Assembly (NCBI GenBank): GCA_000023405.1
Contig: CP001643.1
Location: 1,488,001 to 1,552,000, forward strand
Source: Brachybacterium faecium DSM 4810
GTDB taxonomy: Bacteria; Actinomycetota; Actinomycetes; Actinomycetales; Dermabacteraceae
Length of the DNA stretch: 64,000 nucleotides
Direction of reading: 5' to 3'
Shown here: positions 28,863-42,482 of the stretch, piece by piece
Layout of the letters: each line of letters starts with the position of its first letter
How positions within the stretch are numbered: position 1 is the first letter of the stretch
Program-made: the position numbers and the translations under genes
Notes under the pieces: model-generated
The model's input: the letters and a program-made list of their open reading frames with translations, nothing else
Database searches by the model: none
What the model was told of the DNA's origin: nothing

Positions 28863-28884
28863 CGGAGCAGAAGGGCAGGACCGT

Positions 28885-29682
28885 ATGGAGATCCACATCG
28901 TGGCGGACGCCGAGGCGGGCGCGAAGGTCGTCGCGGACGTCTTCACCCGCACGCTGCAGGCGGCCGGGGACACCGGCGCCGTGCTCGGCCTGGCGACGGG
29001 ATCCTCGCCGGTGCCCGCCTACGAGGAGCTCATCCGCCGCCACCGCGAGGACGGGCTCTCCTTCGCCCGCAGCCGCGCCTTCCTGCTCGACGAGTACGTC
29101 GGCCTGCCGGCCGGCCACGAGCAGAGCTACCACCGCTTCATCCGCGAGAACTTCACCTCGCACGTCGACATCGACGACGCCGCCGTGGTCTCCCCGGACG
29201 GCACCGCCGTCGATCCGGTCGCCGAGGCGGCGTCCTACGACCGCCGGCTGCAGGAGGCCGGGGGAGTGGACCTGCAGATCCTCGGCATCGGCTCCAACGG
29301 CCACATCGCCTTCAACGAGCCCGGCAGCTCCCTCGCCTCCCGCACCCGCGTGGTGGGTCTCGCACGCTCCACGATCGAGGACAACTCCCGCTACTTCGCG
29401 AGCGCCGAGGACGTCCCCGTGCGAGCCCTCAGCCAGGGGCTGGGCACCATCCTCGAGGCGCGGCGCATCGTGCTCACCGCGACCGGCGCCGGCAAGGCGG
29501 AGGCGGTCGCGCAGCTCGCAGAGGGGCCGATCAGCGCGCGCTGGCCCGCGACCGCGCTGCAGATGCACCCGGACGTCACCGTGGTGGTCGACGAGGCGGC
29601 CGCCGCCCGGCTCGAGCTCGCCGACTACTACCGCTACTCGCGCCGGCTCGAGGCGGAGAACCCCCTCACCTCCGGCGCCTGA
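28885..29682 (+). CDS. nagB: Glucosamine-6-phosphate deaminase
   Basis: Converts glucosamine-6-phosphate to fructose-6-phosphate and ammonia, opposing the route to GlmU's product. 265 residues. Seen: GLATGSSPVPAYEEL, FLLDEYVGLP with the catalytic Asp, QILGIGSNGHIAFNEPGSS with the catalytic His, and LTATGAGKAEAVAQ. ATG 28885 has AGGGCAGGA upstream and matches the family start MEIHIV. A leader with tandem repeats precedes it. Confidence 0.96.
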   Translation: MEIHIVADAEAGAKVVADVFTRTLQAAGDTGAVLGLATGSSPVPAYEELIRRHREDGLSFARSRAFLLDEYVGLPAGHEQSYHRFIRENFTSHVDIDDAAVVSPDGTAVDPVAEAASYDRRLQEAGGVDLQILGIGSNGHIAFNEPGSSLASRTRVVGLARSTIEDNSRYFASAEDVPVRALSQGLGTILEARRIVLTATGAGKAEAVAQLAEGPISARWPATALQMHPDVTVVVDEAAAARLELADYYRYSRRLEAENPLTSGA

Positions 29683-29720
29683 GGGGCCCCCGGGCGGGCG
29701 AGGGGCAGGGCGCGGGCGGA

Positions 29721-29733
29721 TACGATCTCTCCC
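29721..29733 (+). promoter_or_regulatory. -10 box TACGAT of the purine permease gene, near-leaderless
   Basis: TACGAT at 29721-29726 is followed by seven bases (CTCTCCC) and ATG at 29734. No Shine-Dalgarno. Confidence 0.5.
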
Positions 29734-31242
29734 ATGCAGCAGGCTGACCCCTCCTCCCTCCCCTCCCCGGCGGCTCCGCCCGCCGCCCGCGCACCCCGTT
29801 CGGGGCTGGACCGCTACTTCCGGATCTCCGAGCGCGGCTCCACCGTCGGCCGCGAGATCCGCGGCGGTCTGGTGACGTTCTTCTCGATGTGCTACATCGT
29901 GGTGCTGAACCCGCTGATCATCGGCACCGTCCCGGACTCGACGGGGATGTACCTCGGCGGAGGCACCGAGCCGAACCTGCCCGCGGTCGCGGCCGGCACG
30001 GCACTGATCGCGGGACTGCTCAGCGTGGTGATGGGGGCATGGGCGAAGTTCCCCCTCGCCCTCGCCGCGGGCCTCGGGCTGAACGCCTATCTCGCCTACT
30101 CGGTCGTCCCGCTGCCCGGCATGACCTGGGGCGGCGCGATGGGGATGGTGCTGCTGGAGGGCGTGGTCATCCTGGCCCTGGTCCTCACCGGATTCCGCCG
30201 GGCCGTCTTCAGCGCCGTCCCGCCCTTCCTCAAGACGGCCATCGCCGTCGGCATCGGGCTGTTCATCGCCTTCCTGGGACTGTTCAACGCCAAGTTCGTG
30301 ACCACCGCCGCGGACACCCCGGTGCAGCTGGGCAACGACGGCTCCCTGATCGGCTGGCCCACCGCCGTCTTCGTCGTCGGCCTGCTGCTGATGTTCGTGC
30401 TGTGGATCCGCAAGGTGCCCGGCGCGATCCTCATCGCGATCGTGACCGCGACCGTGCTCTCGCTGATCGTCGAGCGGGTGCTGCACCTGGGCGCCTTCAG
30501 CGCGGCCGACGGCACCGACCCCGGCAACCCCGGCGGCTGGGCGATGAACGTCCCGGCGATGACGGAGTTCCCGGTGCGGATGCCCGACTTCGCGACCCTC
30601 TTCACCGTCGATCCGCTGGGCGGCATCACCGCCGCCGGCGTCATCGGCGCCACCGTCATCGTCTTCTCGCTGCTGCTGGCGGACTTCTTCGACACCATGG
30701 GCACCATGGTGGGCGTGGCCTCCGGCGCAGGCCTCGTCGACGAGGCGGGCGACATCCCGCACTCCCAGCGCATCCTCGTGGTCGACTCGGCGGCCGCGAT
30801 CGCCGGCGGCATCGGCGGGGTCTCCTCGAACACGAGCTTCGTGGAGTCCACCTCGGGAGTCGCCGAGGGCGCGCGGACGGGCCTCGCCGCCATCGTGGTG
30901 GGCGTGCTGTTCCTGCTGTCGACCTTCCTCTCCCCGCTGGTGGCGATGGTGCCCTACGAGGCGGCCACTCCGGCGCTGGTCATGGTCGGCTTCCTGATGA
31001 TGACCCAGATCACCGACATCGACTTCAGCGACGTCGAGGTGGCGGTGCCGTCCTTCCTCACCATCATCCTCATGCCCTTCGCCTACTCGATCACCGTGGG
31101 CATGGGCGCCGGCTTCGTGATGTACGTGCTGATCCGGGTGGTGCGCGGCAAGGCCCGCGAGGTCCACTGGCTGATGTACCTCATCGCCGTGCTGTTCGTC
31201 GCGTACTTCCTGCGCGGGGCGATCGAGGGCCTGCTGCTGTGA
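29734..31242 (+). CDS. NCS2 family permease, AzgA-like (purine uptake)
   Basis: 502 residues with about 12-13 membrane spans. The N-terminal ERGSTVGREIRGGLVTFFSM, FPLALAAGLGLNAYLAY and the family block LLADFFDTMGTMVGVASGAG match the AzgA branch of nucleobase:cation symporters. SSNTSFVESTSGVAEGARTG is also typical. The substrate is likely adenine, guanine or hypoxanthine; it cannot be fixed from sequence. It overlaps the downstream marR gene (GTGA), which may control it. Confidence 0.92.
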   Translation: MQQADPSSLPSPAAPPAARAPRSGLDRYFRISERGSTVGREIRGGLVTFFSMCYIVVLNPLIIGTVPDSTGMYLGGGTEPNLPAVAAGTALIAGLLSVVMGAWAKFPLALAAGLGLNAYLAYSVVPLPGMTWGGAMGMVLLEGVVILALVLTGFRRAVFSAVPPFLKTAIAVGIGLFIAFLGLFNAKFVTTAADTPVQLGNDGSLIGWPTAVFVVGLLLMFVLWIRKVPGAILIAIVTATVLSLIVERVLHLGAFSAADGTDPGNPGGWAMNVPAMTEFPVRMPDFATLFTVDPLGGITAAGVIGATVIVFSLLLADFFDTMGTMVGVASGAGLVDEAGDIPHSQRILVVDSAAAIAGGIGGVSSNTSFVESTSGVAEGARTGLAAIVVGVLFLLSTFLSPLVAMVPYEAATPALVMVGFLMMTQITDIDFSDVEVAVPSFLTIILMPFAYSITVGMGAGFVMYVLIRVVRGKAREVHWLMYLIAVLFVAYFLRGAIEGLLL

Positions 31243-31730
31243 CCGAGGGCGCCCACGGGGAGACGGAGCCGGTGCCGGCTGGGGAGGAGAGCGCCGGCGG
31301 CGGGGAGAACGTCGAGCTCGCCGCCGGCCTACAGCGGGTCCTGCTCGTCTCCTCGCGGATCCTGCGCTCGCACACCGCCTCGGAGGAGGTCTCGGCGCCG
31401 CAGTTCTCGGTGCTCGCCTACCTCCAGCGGACGGGGGAGTCGACGCCGGGAGCACTGGCGGAGTTCGACCACGTCAGCCCTCCGGTCATGACCCGGATCC
31501 TGGGACGTCTCGAGCACGCGGGCCTGGTGCGGCGCGACGCCCACCCCGGCGACGGCCGACAGGTGCGGGTCACGCTCACCGACAGGGGACAGCAGCTCGT
31601 GCTCGCCGGCCGCGAACGACGCCACGCCTGGCTGCGCAGCCGGATCGAGGAGGCCACCCCGGCGCAGCAGGCGGCCCTGCGCGACGCCTCGCGGGTGCTG
31701 CAGGAGATCCTCATCCCCCCGCGGGACTGA
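31239..31730 (+). CDS. MarR family transcriptional regulator
   Basis: 163 residues from GTG 31239, overlapping the permease stop by four bases. The winged helix-turn-helix is visible: VSAPQFSVLAYLQRTGEST, then PGALAEFDHVSPPVMTRILG, then LEHAGLVRRDAHPGDGRQVRVTLT. The coupled position suggests it may respond to a purine or related compound, but this is inference from position only. Confidence 0.92.
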   Translation: MTEGAHGETEPVPAGEESAGGGENVELAAGLQRVLLVSSRILRSHTASEEVSAPQFSVLAYLQRTGESTPGALAEFDHVSPPVMTRILGRLEHAGLVRRDAHPGDGRQVRVTLTDRGQQLVLAGRERRHAWLRSRIEEATPAQQAALRDASRVLQEILIPPRD

Positions 31731-31790
31731 GCAGCCGGGAGGGCGAGCCGCTGCGCGCCCGCGCCACCCGACGCTCACCGCCCGCACCAG

Positions 31791-31825
31791 GACGGCCGGA
31801 CCACCCCGAGGGCGGCCCGGCCGTC
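31791..31825. terminator. Bidirectional terminator between marR and serC
   Basis: GACGGCCGG at 31791-31799 pairs with CCGGCCGTC at 31817-31825, and the inner CCACCC/GGGCGG extends the stem. It lies between two convergent genes. Confidence 0.7.
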
Positions 31826-31852
31826 GTCATGCCGCGCCGTGGTCGGCGGCGC

Positions 31853-33016
31853 TCAGGCGCCGGCGGTGGCGTCCAGCACGTGATCGAGGACGGCGATGAG
31901 CGCGGCCACGTCCTCCTCGCCGACGGCGGGGAAGGTGGCGATGCGCAGCTGATTGCGGCCCAGCTTGCGGTACGGCTCGATGTCCACCACGCCGTGCTCG
32001 CGCAGCACCGAGGTGATGGCGGTCGCGTCGATCGACTCATCGACGTCCAGGGTGGTCACCACCTGCGAGCGCGCCGCGGGATCCTCCACGAACGGGGTGA
32101 TCTCCTCACGGCTCGCGGCCCAGCTCTGCAGCATCCCGCTCGTGGTGCGGGTGCGTGCATCGGCCCATGCCAGACCGCCCTGGTCGAGGATCCACTCGAT
32201 CTGCTCGGCGAGCAGCACCAGCGTCGCGACCGCGGGCGTGTTCAGCGTCTGCTCCTTGCGCGAGTTGTCGATCGCGCTGGTGAGCGAGAGGAACGAGGGG
32301 ATCCAGCGGGAGCCGTCCTGCGCCAGGCGCTGCGCACGCTCGATCGCCGCGGGGGAGAGCACGCTCAGCCACAGCCCGCCGTCCGAGGCGAAGGCCTTCT
32401 GCGGCGCGAAGTAGTACGCGTCGGTCTGGGAGATGTCCACGGCGGCGGCACCCGCGACCGAGGTCGCGTCCACGAGCACCAGCTGATCCTGCGTGGCACC
32501 GGCGGGACGGCGCACGGGCACCATCACGCCGGTCGAGGTCTCGTTGTGCGGCCAGGCGTATGCATCGACCTCGGCCGAGGCCACCGCCTGCGGGAACGAG
32601 CCCGGCGCGGAGCGCAGCACCTCGGGCTCGGCCAGATGCGGCGCCCCGGCGGACTCGGTGGCGAACTTCTGCGAGAACTCGCCGAGCACGAGATGCTGCG
32701 AGCGGCGCTCGATGAGGGAGAACACCGCGAGGTCCCAGAAGGCGGTGGACCCGCCGTTGCCGAGCACCACCTCGTAGCCCTCCGGCAGCTGGAACAGGGC
32801 GGCCAGGCCCGAGCGGACGCGGGAGACGAGCTGCTTCACCGGCGCCTGGCGGTGGGAGGTCCCCAGCACCGTGCGGGAGACGGACTGCAGCGTCTCCACC
32901 TGCTCCGCCCGGATGCGCGAGGGACCGGAACCGAATCGGCCGTCCGCCGGCAGCAGGTGCTGCGGGATGGACAGTGCGCGGAGGGCATCGGTGCGAGCAG
33001 AGCTGGCAGCGGTCAT
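31853..33016 (-). CDS. serC: Phosphoserine aminotransferase
   Basis: PLP enzyme of serine synthesis, 3-phosphohydroxypyruvate to phosphoserine. 387 residues of the actinobacterial/archaeal SerC type. Seen: FGSGPSRIR near the N-terminus, LGTSHRQAPVKQLV, VVLGNGGSTAFWD, and the PLP lysine in YYFAPQKAFASDGG (about 205). ATG 33016 has a TGAGGAG about 9 nt upstream. It is divergent from menG; a GACAAT hexamer (minus strand, 33081-33076) may be its -10. Confidence 0.95.
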   Translation of the reverse strand: MTAASSARTDALRALSIPQHLLPADGRFGSGPSRIRAEQVETLQSVSRTVLGTSHRQAPVKQLVSRVRSGLAALFQLPEGYEVVLGNGGSTAFWDLAVFSLIERRSQHLVLGEFSQKFATESAGAPHLAEPEVLRSAPGSFPQAVASAEVDAYAWPHNETSTGVMVPVRRPAGATQDQLVLVDATSVAGAAAVDISQTDAYYFAPQKAFASDGGLWLSVLSPAAIERAQRLAQDGSRWIPSFLSLTSAIDNSRKEQTLNTPAVATLVLLAEQIEWILDQGGLAWADARTRTTSGMLQSWAASREEITPFVEDPAARSQVVTTLDVDESIDATAITSVLREHGVVDIEPYRKLGRNQLRIATFPAVGEEDVAALIAVLDHVLDATAGA

Positions 33017-33133
33017 TCGAAGACTCCTCAGGAGGGATGAGACGAGGGCGCCGCCCGGACGGGGCGCCCGCCCCCATTGTCCCAGTGGCCGCGCGATCGG
33101 CCGAGCCCGGTCCGCGCAGACCGCCGTGCATGG

Positions 33134-33145
33134 CAGGATCGGGGC
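33134..33145 (+). promoter_or_regulatory. Weak -10-like box (CAGGAT) before menG, leaderless spacing
   Basis: CAGGAT at 33134-33139 lies exactly six bases before ATG 33146. It departs from TAnnnT at the first base. No clear Shine-Dalgarno is seen. Confidence 0.35.
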
Positions 33146-33844
33146 ATGAGCCGTGCCGATCTCGAGAAGCAGCCGTACGACGTCGCGACGATGTTCGACG
33201 GCATCGCCCAGCGCTACGACCTGATGAACGACATCGCCGCGATGGGGCAGGTGGGGATGTGGCGCGACCTCATGGTCCAGGCGCTCGAGATCGCACCCGG
33301 GGACGAGGTGCTCGACCTCGCCGCCGGCACCGGCACCTCGACCACCGCGATCGCCCGCGCCGGCGCGCGGGTGGCCGCCGCTGATTTCTCCCTGGGGATG
33401 ATGAGCGAGGGCCGCCGCCGCGGCGCGCCCGTGCCCTTCATCGGGGCGGACGCGCAGCGGCTGCCCTTCGCGGAGGACTCCTTCGACGCCGCCGTCATCT
33501 CCTTCGGCCTGCGCAACGTGCACGAGCCCCGGAGGGCGCTCGCGGAGATGGTGCGGGTGGTGCGCCCGGGCGGCCGGGTGGTGGTCTGCGAGTTCTCCAC
33601 CCCGTCCTGGCGACCGTTCCGCACGGTCTACGAGAAGTACCTGCTGCGCGCCCTGCCCGCGGTCGCCGGGATGGTGACGACCACGGCCGACGCCTACGAG
33701 TACCTCGCCGAGTCGATCCTCGAGTGGCCGGACCAGGAGGCCCTGCGCGGCTGGTTCCTCGCGGCGGGCATGGAGCGGGCCCAGTACCGCAACCTCAGCG
33801 GCGGGATCGTCGCGCTGCACCGCGGTGTCGTGCCCGTCTCGTGA
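33146..33844 (+). CDS. menG: Demethylmenaquinone methyltransferase
   Basis: Last step of menaquinone synthesis, C-methylating demethylmenaquinone with SAM. 232 residues. Seen: VATMFDGIAQRYDLMNDI (UbiE/MenG signature 1), the SAM motif VLDLAAGTGTSTTAIAR near 55-71, DSFDAAVISFGLRNV, and the second signature region VVRPGGRVVVCEFSTP. It supplies the quinone used by NDH-2. It is the last protein gene before the rRNA operon. Confidence 0.95.
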   Translation: MSRADLEKQPYDVATMFDGIAQRYDLMNDIAAMGQVGMWRDLMVQALEIAPGDEVLDLAAGTGTSTTAIARAGARVAAADFSLGMMSEGRRRGAPVPFIGADAQRLPFAEDSFDAAVISFGLRNVHEPRRALAEMVRVVRPGGRVVVCEFSTPSWRPFRTVYEKYLLRALPAVAGMVTTTADAYEYLAESILEWPDQEALRGWFLAAGMERAQYRNLSGGIVALHRGVVPVS

Positions 33845-34333
33845 GCCCGCCGGCCCGTGCGGCGCGAGCGACGCCGCAGTCCTCAGCTCGGGCCGCTGAC
33901 CTGCAGCGACGCCCCCGACGGCGCGGTGTGGTCGAGGACACCTCGGAAAGGGTCGTTCTGGCTTGACGGGGTGCCGCGGGGTGCGTAATGTTCTTCCTCG
34001 TGCCCCGGCAGAACGGGAACGAGGAACGGCCGCCGTGTCGGACTGAGTTTCCGGGACTGACCAGGGTGGAAGGATCTTCGGGATGAGGATCGCGGCGCGG
34101 ATCACACCGCCCCGATTTGACTCGGAGAACTGGAAGCCCTAAGTTAGAGGGGTTGCCTCGGAGCGAAGGCCCGGAAGGGTTCGGAGCGCTGAGTGCGCGT
34201 GTTGCTTGATATCTCAATAGCGTGTCTGTTTGTTGATGCCATTATTTTGAATGGCAATTTTGAAACGGATGATACAGCAGTTTAATTTGCTGGTTGTTTG
34301 TTTCTGTTGTCAGGATACTGTTTTTCATGTTTT
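33845..34333 (+). other. rRNA operon leader region (489 bp)
   Basis: No protein gene is seen. It holds the rrn promoter at 33963-33991. An AT-rich leader with a CTCAATAGCGTGTCTGTTTG segment (about 34214-34233) follows, resembling the boxA/antitermination region of actinobacterial rrn leaders. The last 110 bases before the 16S are strikingly AT-rich for this genome. Confidence 0.65.
33963..33991 (+). promoter_or_regulatory. rRNA operon promoter: TTGACG-N17-TAATGT
   Basis: -35 TTGACG at 33963-33968, 17-bp spacer, -10 TAATGT at 33986-33991. It is the closest match to the sigma-70-type consensus in the window and lies about 340 bp before the 16S gene. Confidence 0.85.
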
Positions 34334-39287
<4,954 letters not shown>

Positions 39288-39319
39288 CAACATTCTTTGT
39301 GTGTGTTGGTTGTTTGCTG

Positions 39320-39344
39320 TGCTTGCGTCCACTGTGCGGTTCTC
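39320..39344 (+). other. Right arm of the 23S processing stem
   Basis: TGCTTGCGTCCACTGTGCGG and the five bases after it are complementary to 36159-36183. It lies in the 23S-5S spacer. Confidence 0.8.
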
Positions 39345-39421
39345 TTGGAGCAACCCCGCCGCGTTGTCCGTCCCGTTCCGGGGTGGGTGGCGTGTTGGGG
39401 GCTGGTTGAGAGTCTCGTTGT

Positions 39422-39538
39422 GTTACGGCGGTCATAGCGTCGAGGAAACGCCCGGTTCCATTCCGAACCCGGAAGCTAAGCTCGATTGCGCCGATGGTAC
39501 TGCACTCGGGAGGGTGTGGGAGAGTAGGTCGCCGCCGG
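39422..39538 (+). rRNA. rrf: 5S ribosomal RNA
   Basis: About 117 nt. The ends GTTACGGCGG and GTCGCCGCCGGAC pair as helix I. CGCCCGGTTCCATTCCGAAC is the diagnostic loop B/C region. It completes the 16S-23S-5S order. Confidence 0.95.
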
Positions 39539-39549
39539 ACATCTTCATT

Positions 39550-39605
39550 GGGAGTGGAGGAGTGCTGAGCCCCTGCGGGGTGTTCGCCTCCTCCACTCCC
39601 TTTTT
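39550..39605 (+). terminator. Intrinsic terminator of the rRNA operon
   Basis: GGGAGTGGAGGAG at 39550-39562 pairs perfectly with 39588-39600, with a small inner hairpin (CCCTGCGGGG), and is followed at once by TTTTT. It is the only classical hairpin-plus-T-run terminator in the window. Confidence 0.95.
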
Positions 39606-39708
39606 CATGCCCGAAAGATGCCCGGTCACCGAATGCGTACGGACTGATGAATGCGCGCAGGATGACGGCCCCGGCGGTTCCCCGCCGGGGGCGCCGCTCC
39701 GGTTCCGC

Positions 39709-42264
39709 TCACAGCACGGGGACGCTCACCTCGGCGCTGCGCTCCACATCGTCAGAAGAGCGCGCGACGTGGAGGGTGACTGTGCCGGTCGGGGCGACGA
39801 AGTCTGCCGCCTCCTCGGACCACACACGCAGCCGCGTCCATGGGATCTCGAGCCGTGCACGCACCCCACCGGAGGCCGGCACCTCGACGACCCGGGACCC
39901 GATGAGGCGGAGCGCCGGCAGAGGGCCGAGGTCGTGGGGATACGCCGCCGCGTCGACGGTGGCATACACCTGCACCACCTCGTGCGCCGGCCATGCCCCG
40001 TCGCGCTCGAGCGTCACCGCCACCGAGACGCTCTGTCCGGAGGCCTCGAGGGCGACATCTGACCAGCGCGTCGGCTCGAGGGCCAGCCCGTGGCCGAAGG
40101 GATACAGCGCCTCCTGCCCGTACAGGTAGGTGGCCGCCGAGCTGATCACGTCGTAGTCCAGGATGTCCGTGAGCGCCCGCTCGCGGATCCACGCCTGCGC
40201 CAGGCGGCCGCTGAACTCCCGCTCTCCCCGCAGCAGGGACGCCAGAGCCGGTCCCTGACGCGCCCCGGCATGGCTGCTCCACACCACGGCCTGCGCAGCC
40301 TCCTCATGGCGACCCAGGTCGTAGGGGTAGGAGGAGAACAGCACCAGTGCCGTCTTCGTCGTCGGGGCAGCCTCCGCCAACAGGTCGACGAGCGACTGGT
40401 CAGGGCCTGCCAGGGACAGGGAGGCGCGATCCTCGGTCTCCCGGCCGTGCACATGGGGTTCGTTCCCGGCGACGAGGATCGCCAGGTCCGCACCATCCAT
40501 CGCCTCCCGTGCCTGCTGCAGGCCGGAGACCCGCACCTGCCAGGACAGCTCGAGCGCCTGCGCAGCCTCCGTGCCCCCGAGCACGAGGCGGCCGGTCTGC
40601 CGCTCGGCGCGGAGCCAGCGCCCGCTGCCCACGTGCTGCAGCCGCACCCGCCCGTCCGCACTGCGGAGAGGGCGGAACGTCTCCTGGACGACCCATCCTC
40701 CGATCCGCGGGGCCCGGGCGCGGAGATGACCGTGCGCGTCCGGCGCGAGCCAGAGGCCCGTCGACGTCTCCCGCAGGCTGAGCACCCCGTGGCCGTGATC
40801 CCGCACCTCGAAGCGGGCACCTCCGGCGTCGGAGCCCTCCGCGGCGTGCGAGGGCTCCCCGAGGCCGGGATGCTCGTCATCGACGGCGCCCACGTCATCC
40901 TTGAACGAGGCGGCGGCGAGCTCCAGGCGCTCCTGCGCGCCGCACAGCACGGGCACGCCGTCGGCCGAGAGCTGCACGATGTCGAGCCCTGCAGCGAAGC
41001 GCACCGGTCCGTCGTGACTGTCCTCGAGGGCCTCGCGCAGGGACACGGGGTCCATGAGCTCGCCGCTGTACCAGTCCTGCAGCACCGTCCCGCCGAGGTG
41101 GCCGATCACCGCGAGCGTCGAGCCCGGCCGGGCGGGCAGGGCCTCATCCTGGTGGCGCAGGAGCACTGCGGCGCGTGCAGCGACCTCCTGGGAGAGCTCC
41201 ACCGCCCGCGCGCGGTCGAATCCTGCTCCGGTGGGGGAGTTGGAGGTCCCCGTCGCGGTGTGTCCCGAGGCGTCGGCCGCTGCACCGAACTCGCCGGTGC
41301 GGGCCCGGGCGACGAGCTGACGCACGACGGCGTGATCGATGTGCTGCTCCTGGACGAGGCCGCGCGCGAGCGCCTCGCGCGCGGCGCGGAGCGTCGGCCC
41401 GGAGTCCCGACCGTGGTCGGTGAAGGAGTCCACGCCGGCCCGCAGCATCGCCGCGACCGCCTCGGTGAGATCCGCGGCCGCATCCTGGATCTGGACCAGG
41501 TTCGTCGGCGCCCCGGCATCGCTGACCACGAACAGCAGATCCGGATCCGCGACCACGCGGCGCAGGTGGTCGTTCACCAGCGGCGAGAGGTGCGCAGGGA
41601 CGCCGTCGACCAGGTTGTAGGACAGCATCACCGCACCGGCGGCCCCGCTGGCCAGTGCTTCCTCGTAGCCGGGCAGCTCGTACTCGTGCAGCACGCGGGG
41701 CGGGAGCGACGAGGAGGTCGCGGCGCGGTCGACCTCGTGGGAGTAGCCGAGGAAGTGCTTGAGCGTCGGGACCGTGGTCCAGCAGGGGCCCTCGCCGCGC
41801 AGCCCGCGGGCGATGGCGGTGCCCAGGCGCGCGTTCAGCAGGGGATCCTCGGACAGCCCCTCCTCGGTGCGTCCCCACAGCGGATGGCGCAGAGGGTTGA
41901 CCACGGGCGACCACACGTTCAGGCTCGCCGGGTCCTCCTGCGCGTGATGCTCCCTCACCTCCCGTGCGATCTGGTCGCCCACTGCGGCGAGGAGGTCCTC
42001 GTCCCACGTCGCGGCGAGACCGACAGGTTGCGGATAGGTCACGGCCGGGCCCCGCCACGCCACCCCGTGCAGCGCCTCGGTGCCGGTGGAGAACGGCCCG
42101 ATGCCCAGGCGCTCCAGGCCCGGGCTGTGCTGGTGCAGGAAGGGAAGCTTCTCCTCGAGCGTCATGGCCCTGACCAGGGACCGTGCGTGCTCGAGATGCG
42201 CGGAATCGGTGGCGCCGAGCTCGGGGCGAGCTTCCAGCCACATCGGGGGGACGGGGTGTGCCAT
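39709..42264 (-). CDS. Glycoside hydrolase family 3 enzyme with an inserted beta-trefoil-like domain
   Basis: 851 residues. N-terminal TIM barrel with EALHGVAWRGPAVTYPQPVG and the nucleophile Asp in LFVVSDAGAP (about residue 250). The C-terminal sandwich carries NEPHVHGRETEDRASLSLAG with the likely acid/base Glu. The FnIII-like end has PFGHGL and VVQVYATV. Between them, at about 475-580, lies a repeat-rich beta segment (FEVRDHGHGVLSLRETSTG, LQHVGSGRWLRAERQTGRL) that looks like a fascin/ricin-type trefoil. No signal peptide, so cytosolic and acting on imported oligosaccharides. The set of motifs fits the xylosidase/glucosidase branch; the substrate is unknown. ATG 42264 has GAGGA upstream. Confidence 0.92.
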   Translation of the reverse strand: MAHPVPPMWLEARPELGATDSAHLEHARSLVRAMTLEEKLPFLHQHSPGLERLGIGPFSTGTEALHGVAWRGPAVTYPQPVGLAATWDEDLLAAVGDQIAREVREHHAQEDPASLNVWSPVVNPLRHPLWGRTEEGLSEDPLLNARLGTAIARGLRGEGPCWTTVPTLKHFLGYSHEVDRAATSSSLPPRVLHEYELPGYEEALASGAAGAVMLSYNLVDGVPAHLSPLVNDHLRRVVADPDLLFVVSDAGAPTNLVQIQDAAADLTEAVAAMLRAGVDSFTDHGRDSGPTLRAAREALARGLVQEQHIDHAVVRQLVARARTGEFGAAADASGHTATGTSNSPTGAGFDRARAVELSQEVAARAAVLLRHQDEALPARPGSTLAVIGHLGGTVLQDWYSGELMDPVSLREALEDSHDGPVRFAAGLDIVQLSADGVPVLCGAQERLELAAASFKDDVGAVDDEHPGLGEPSHAAEGSDAGGARFEVRDHGHGVLSLRETSTGLWLAPDAHGHLRARAPRIGGWVVQETFRPLRSADGRVRLQHVGSGRWLRAERQTGRLVLGGTEAAQALELSWQVRVSGLQQAREAMDGADLAILVAGNEPHVHGRETEDRASLSLAGPDQSLVDLLAEAAPTTKTALVLFSSYPYDLGRHEEAAQAVVWSSHAGARQGPALASLLRGEREFSGRLAQAWIRERALTDILDYDVISSAATYLYGQEALYPFGHGLALEPTRWSDVALEASGQSVSVAVTLERDGAWPAHEVVQVYATVDAAAYPHDLGPLPALRLIGSRVVEVPASGGVRARLEIPWTRLRVWSEEAADFVAPTGTVTLHVARSSDDVERSAEVSVPVL

Positions 42265-42344
42265 GGAGTCCTCTTCGACGAACTGCGGATGGGCGGCAGG
42301 CTCCGACGGTCCGGGGCGGATGGTCTTGCCAGGAGCCGGGGTGG

Positions 42345-42350
42345 AGACTA
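42345..42350 (-). promoter_or_regulatory. Candidate -10 box (TAGTCT) of the GH3 gene
   Basis: On the minus strand TAGTCT is at 42350-42345. A -35 placed 17 bp upstream (42368-42373) would fall inside the operator palindrome, which fits repression by a LacI-type protein. Confidence 0.5.
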
Positions 42351-42362
42351 CTCTCACACCCT

Positions 42363-42378
42363 ATCGAAGCGCTTCGAT
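42363..42378. promoter_or_regulatory. LacI-family operator, perfect 16-bp palindrome ATCGAAGCGCTTCGAT
   Basis: A perfect palindrome with the central CG typical of LacI/GalR-family sites. It lies between the divergent GH3 gene and the ABC transporter genes, so one site can control both. The lacI-type gene at 46216-47217 is the natural candidate to bind it. Confidence 0.85.
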
Positions 42379-42482
42379 GCGGGCTAGTCGCCGTTCGACA
42401 TCCGCTTCTCGCCAGTCCGGCCCCTGAGGGTCGGCGGACGCCATGTCGGCGTTCCTCGTCGCCACAAGGAAGTGAGTGCCTC

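Noticed and set aside
27199-31455. Long antisense open frame opposite ndh, nagB and the purine permease
   Set aside because: It crosses three well-supported genes and two promoters, and shows no recognisable domain, so it is a codon-bias artefact.
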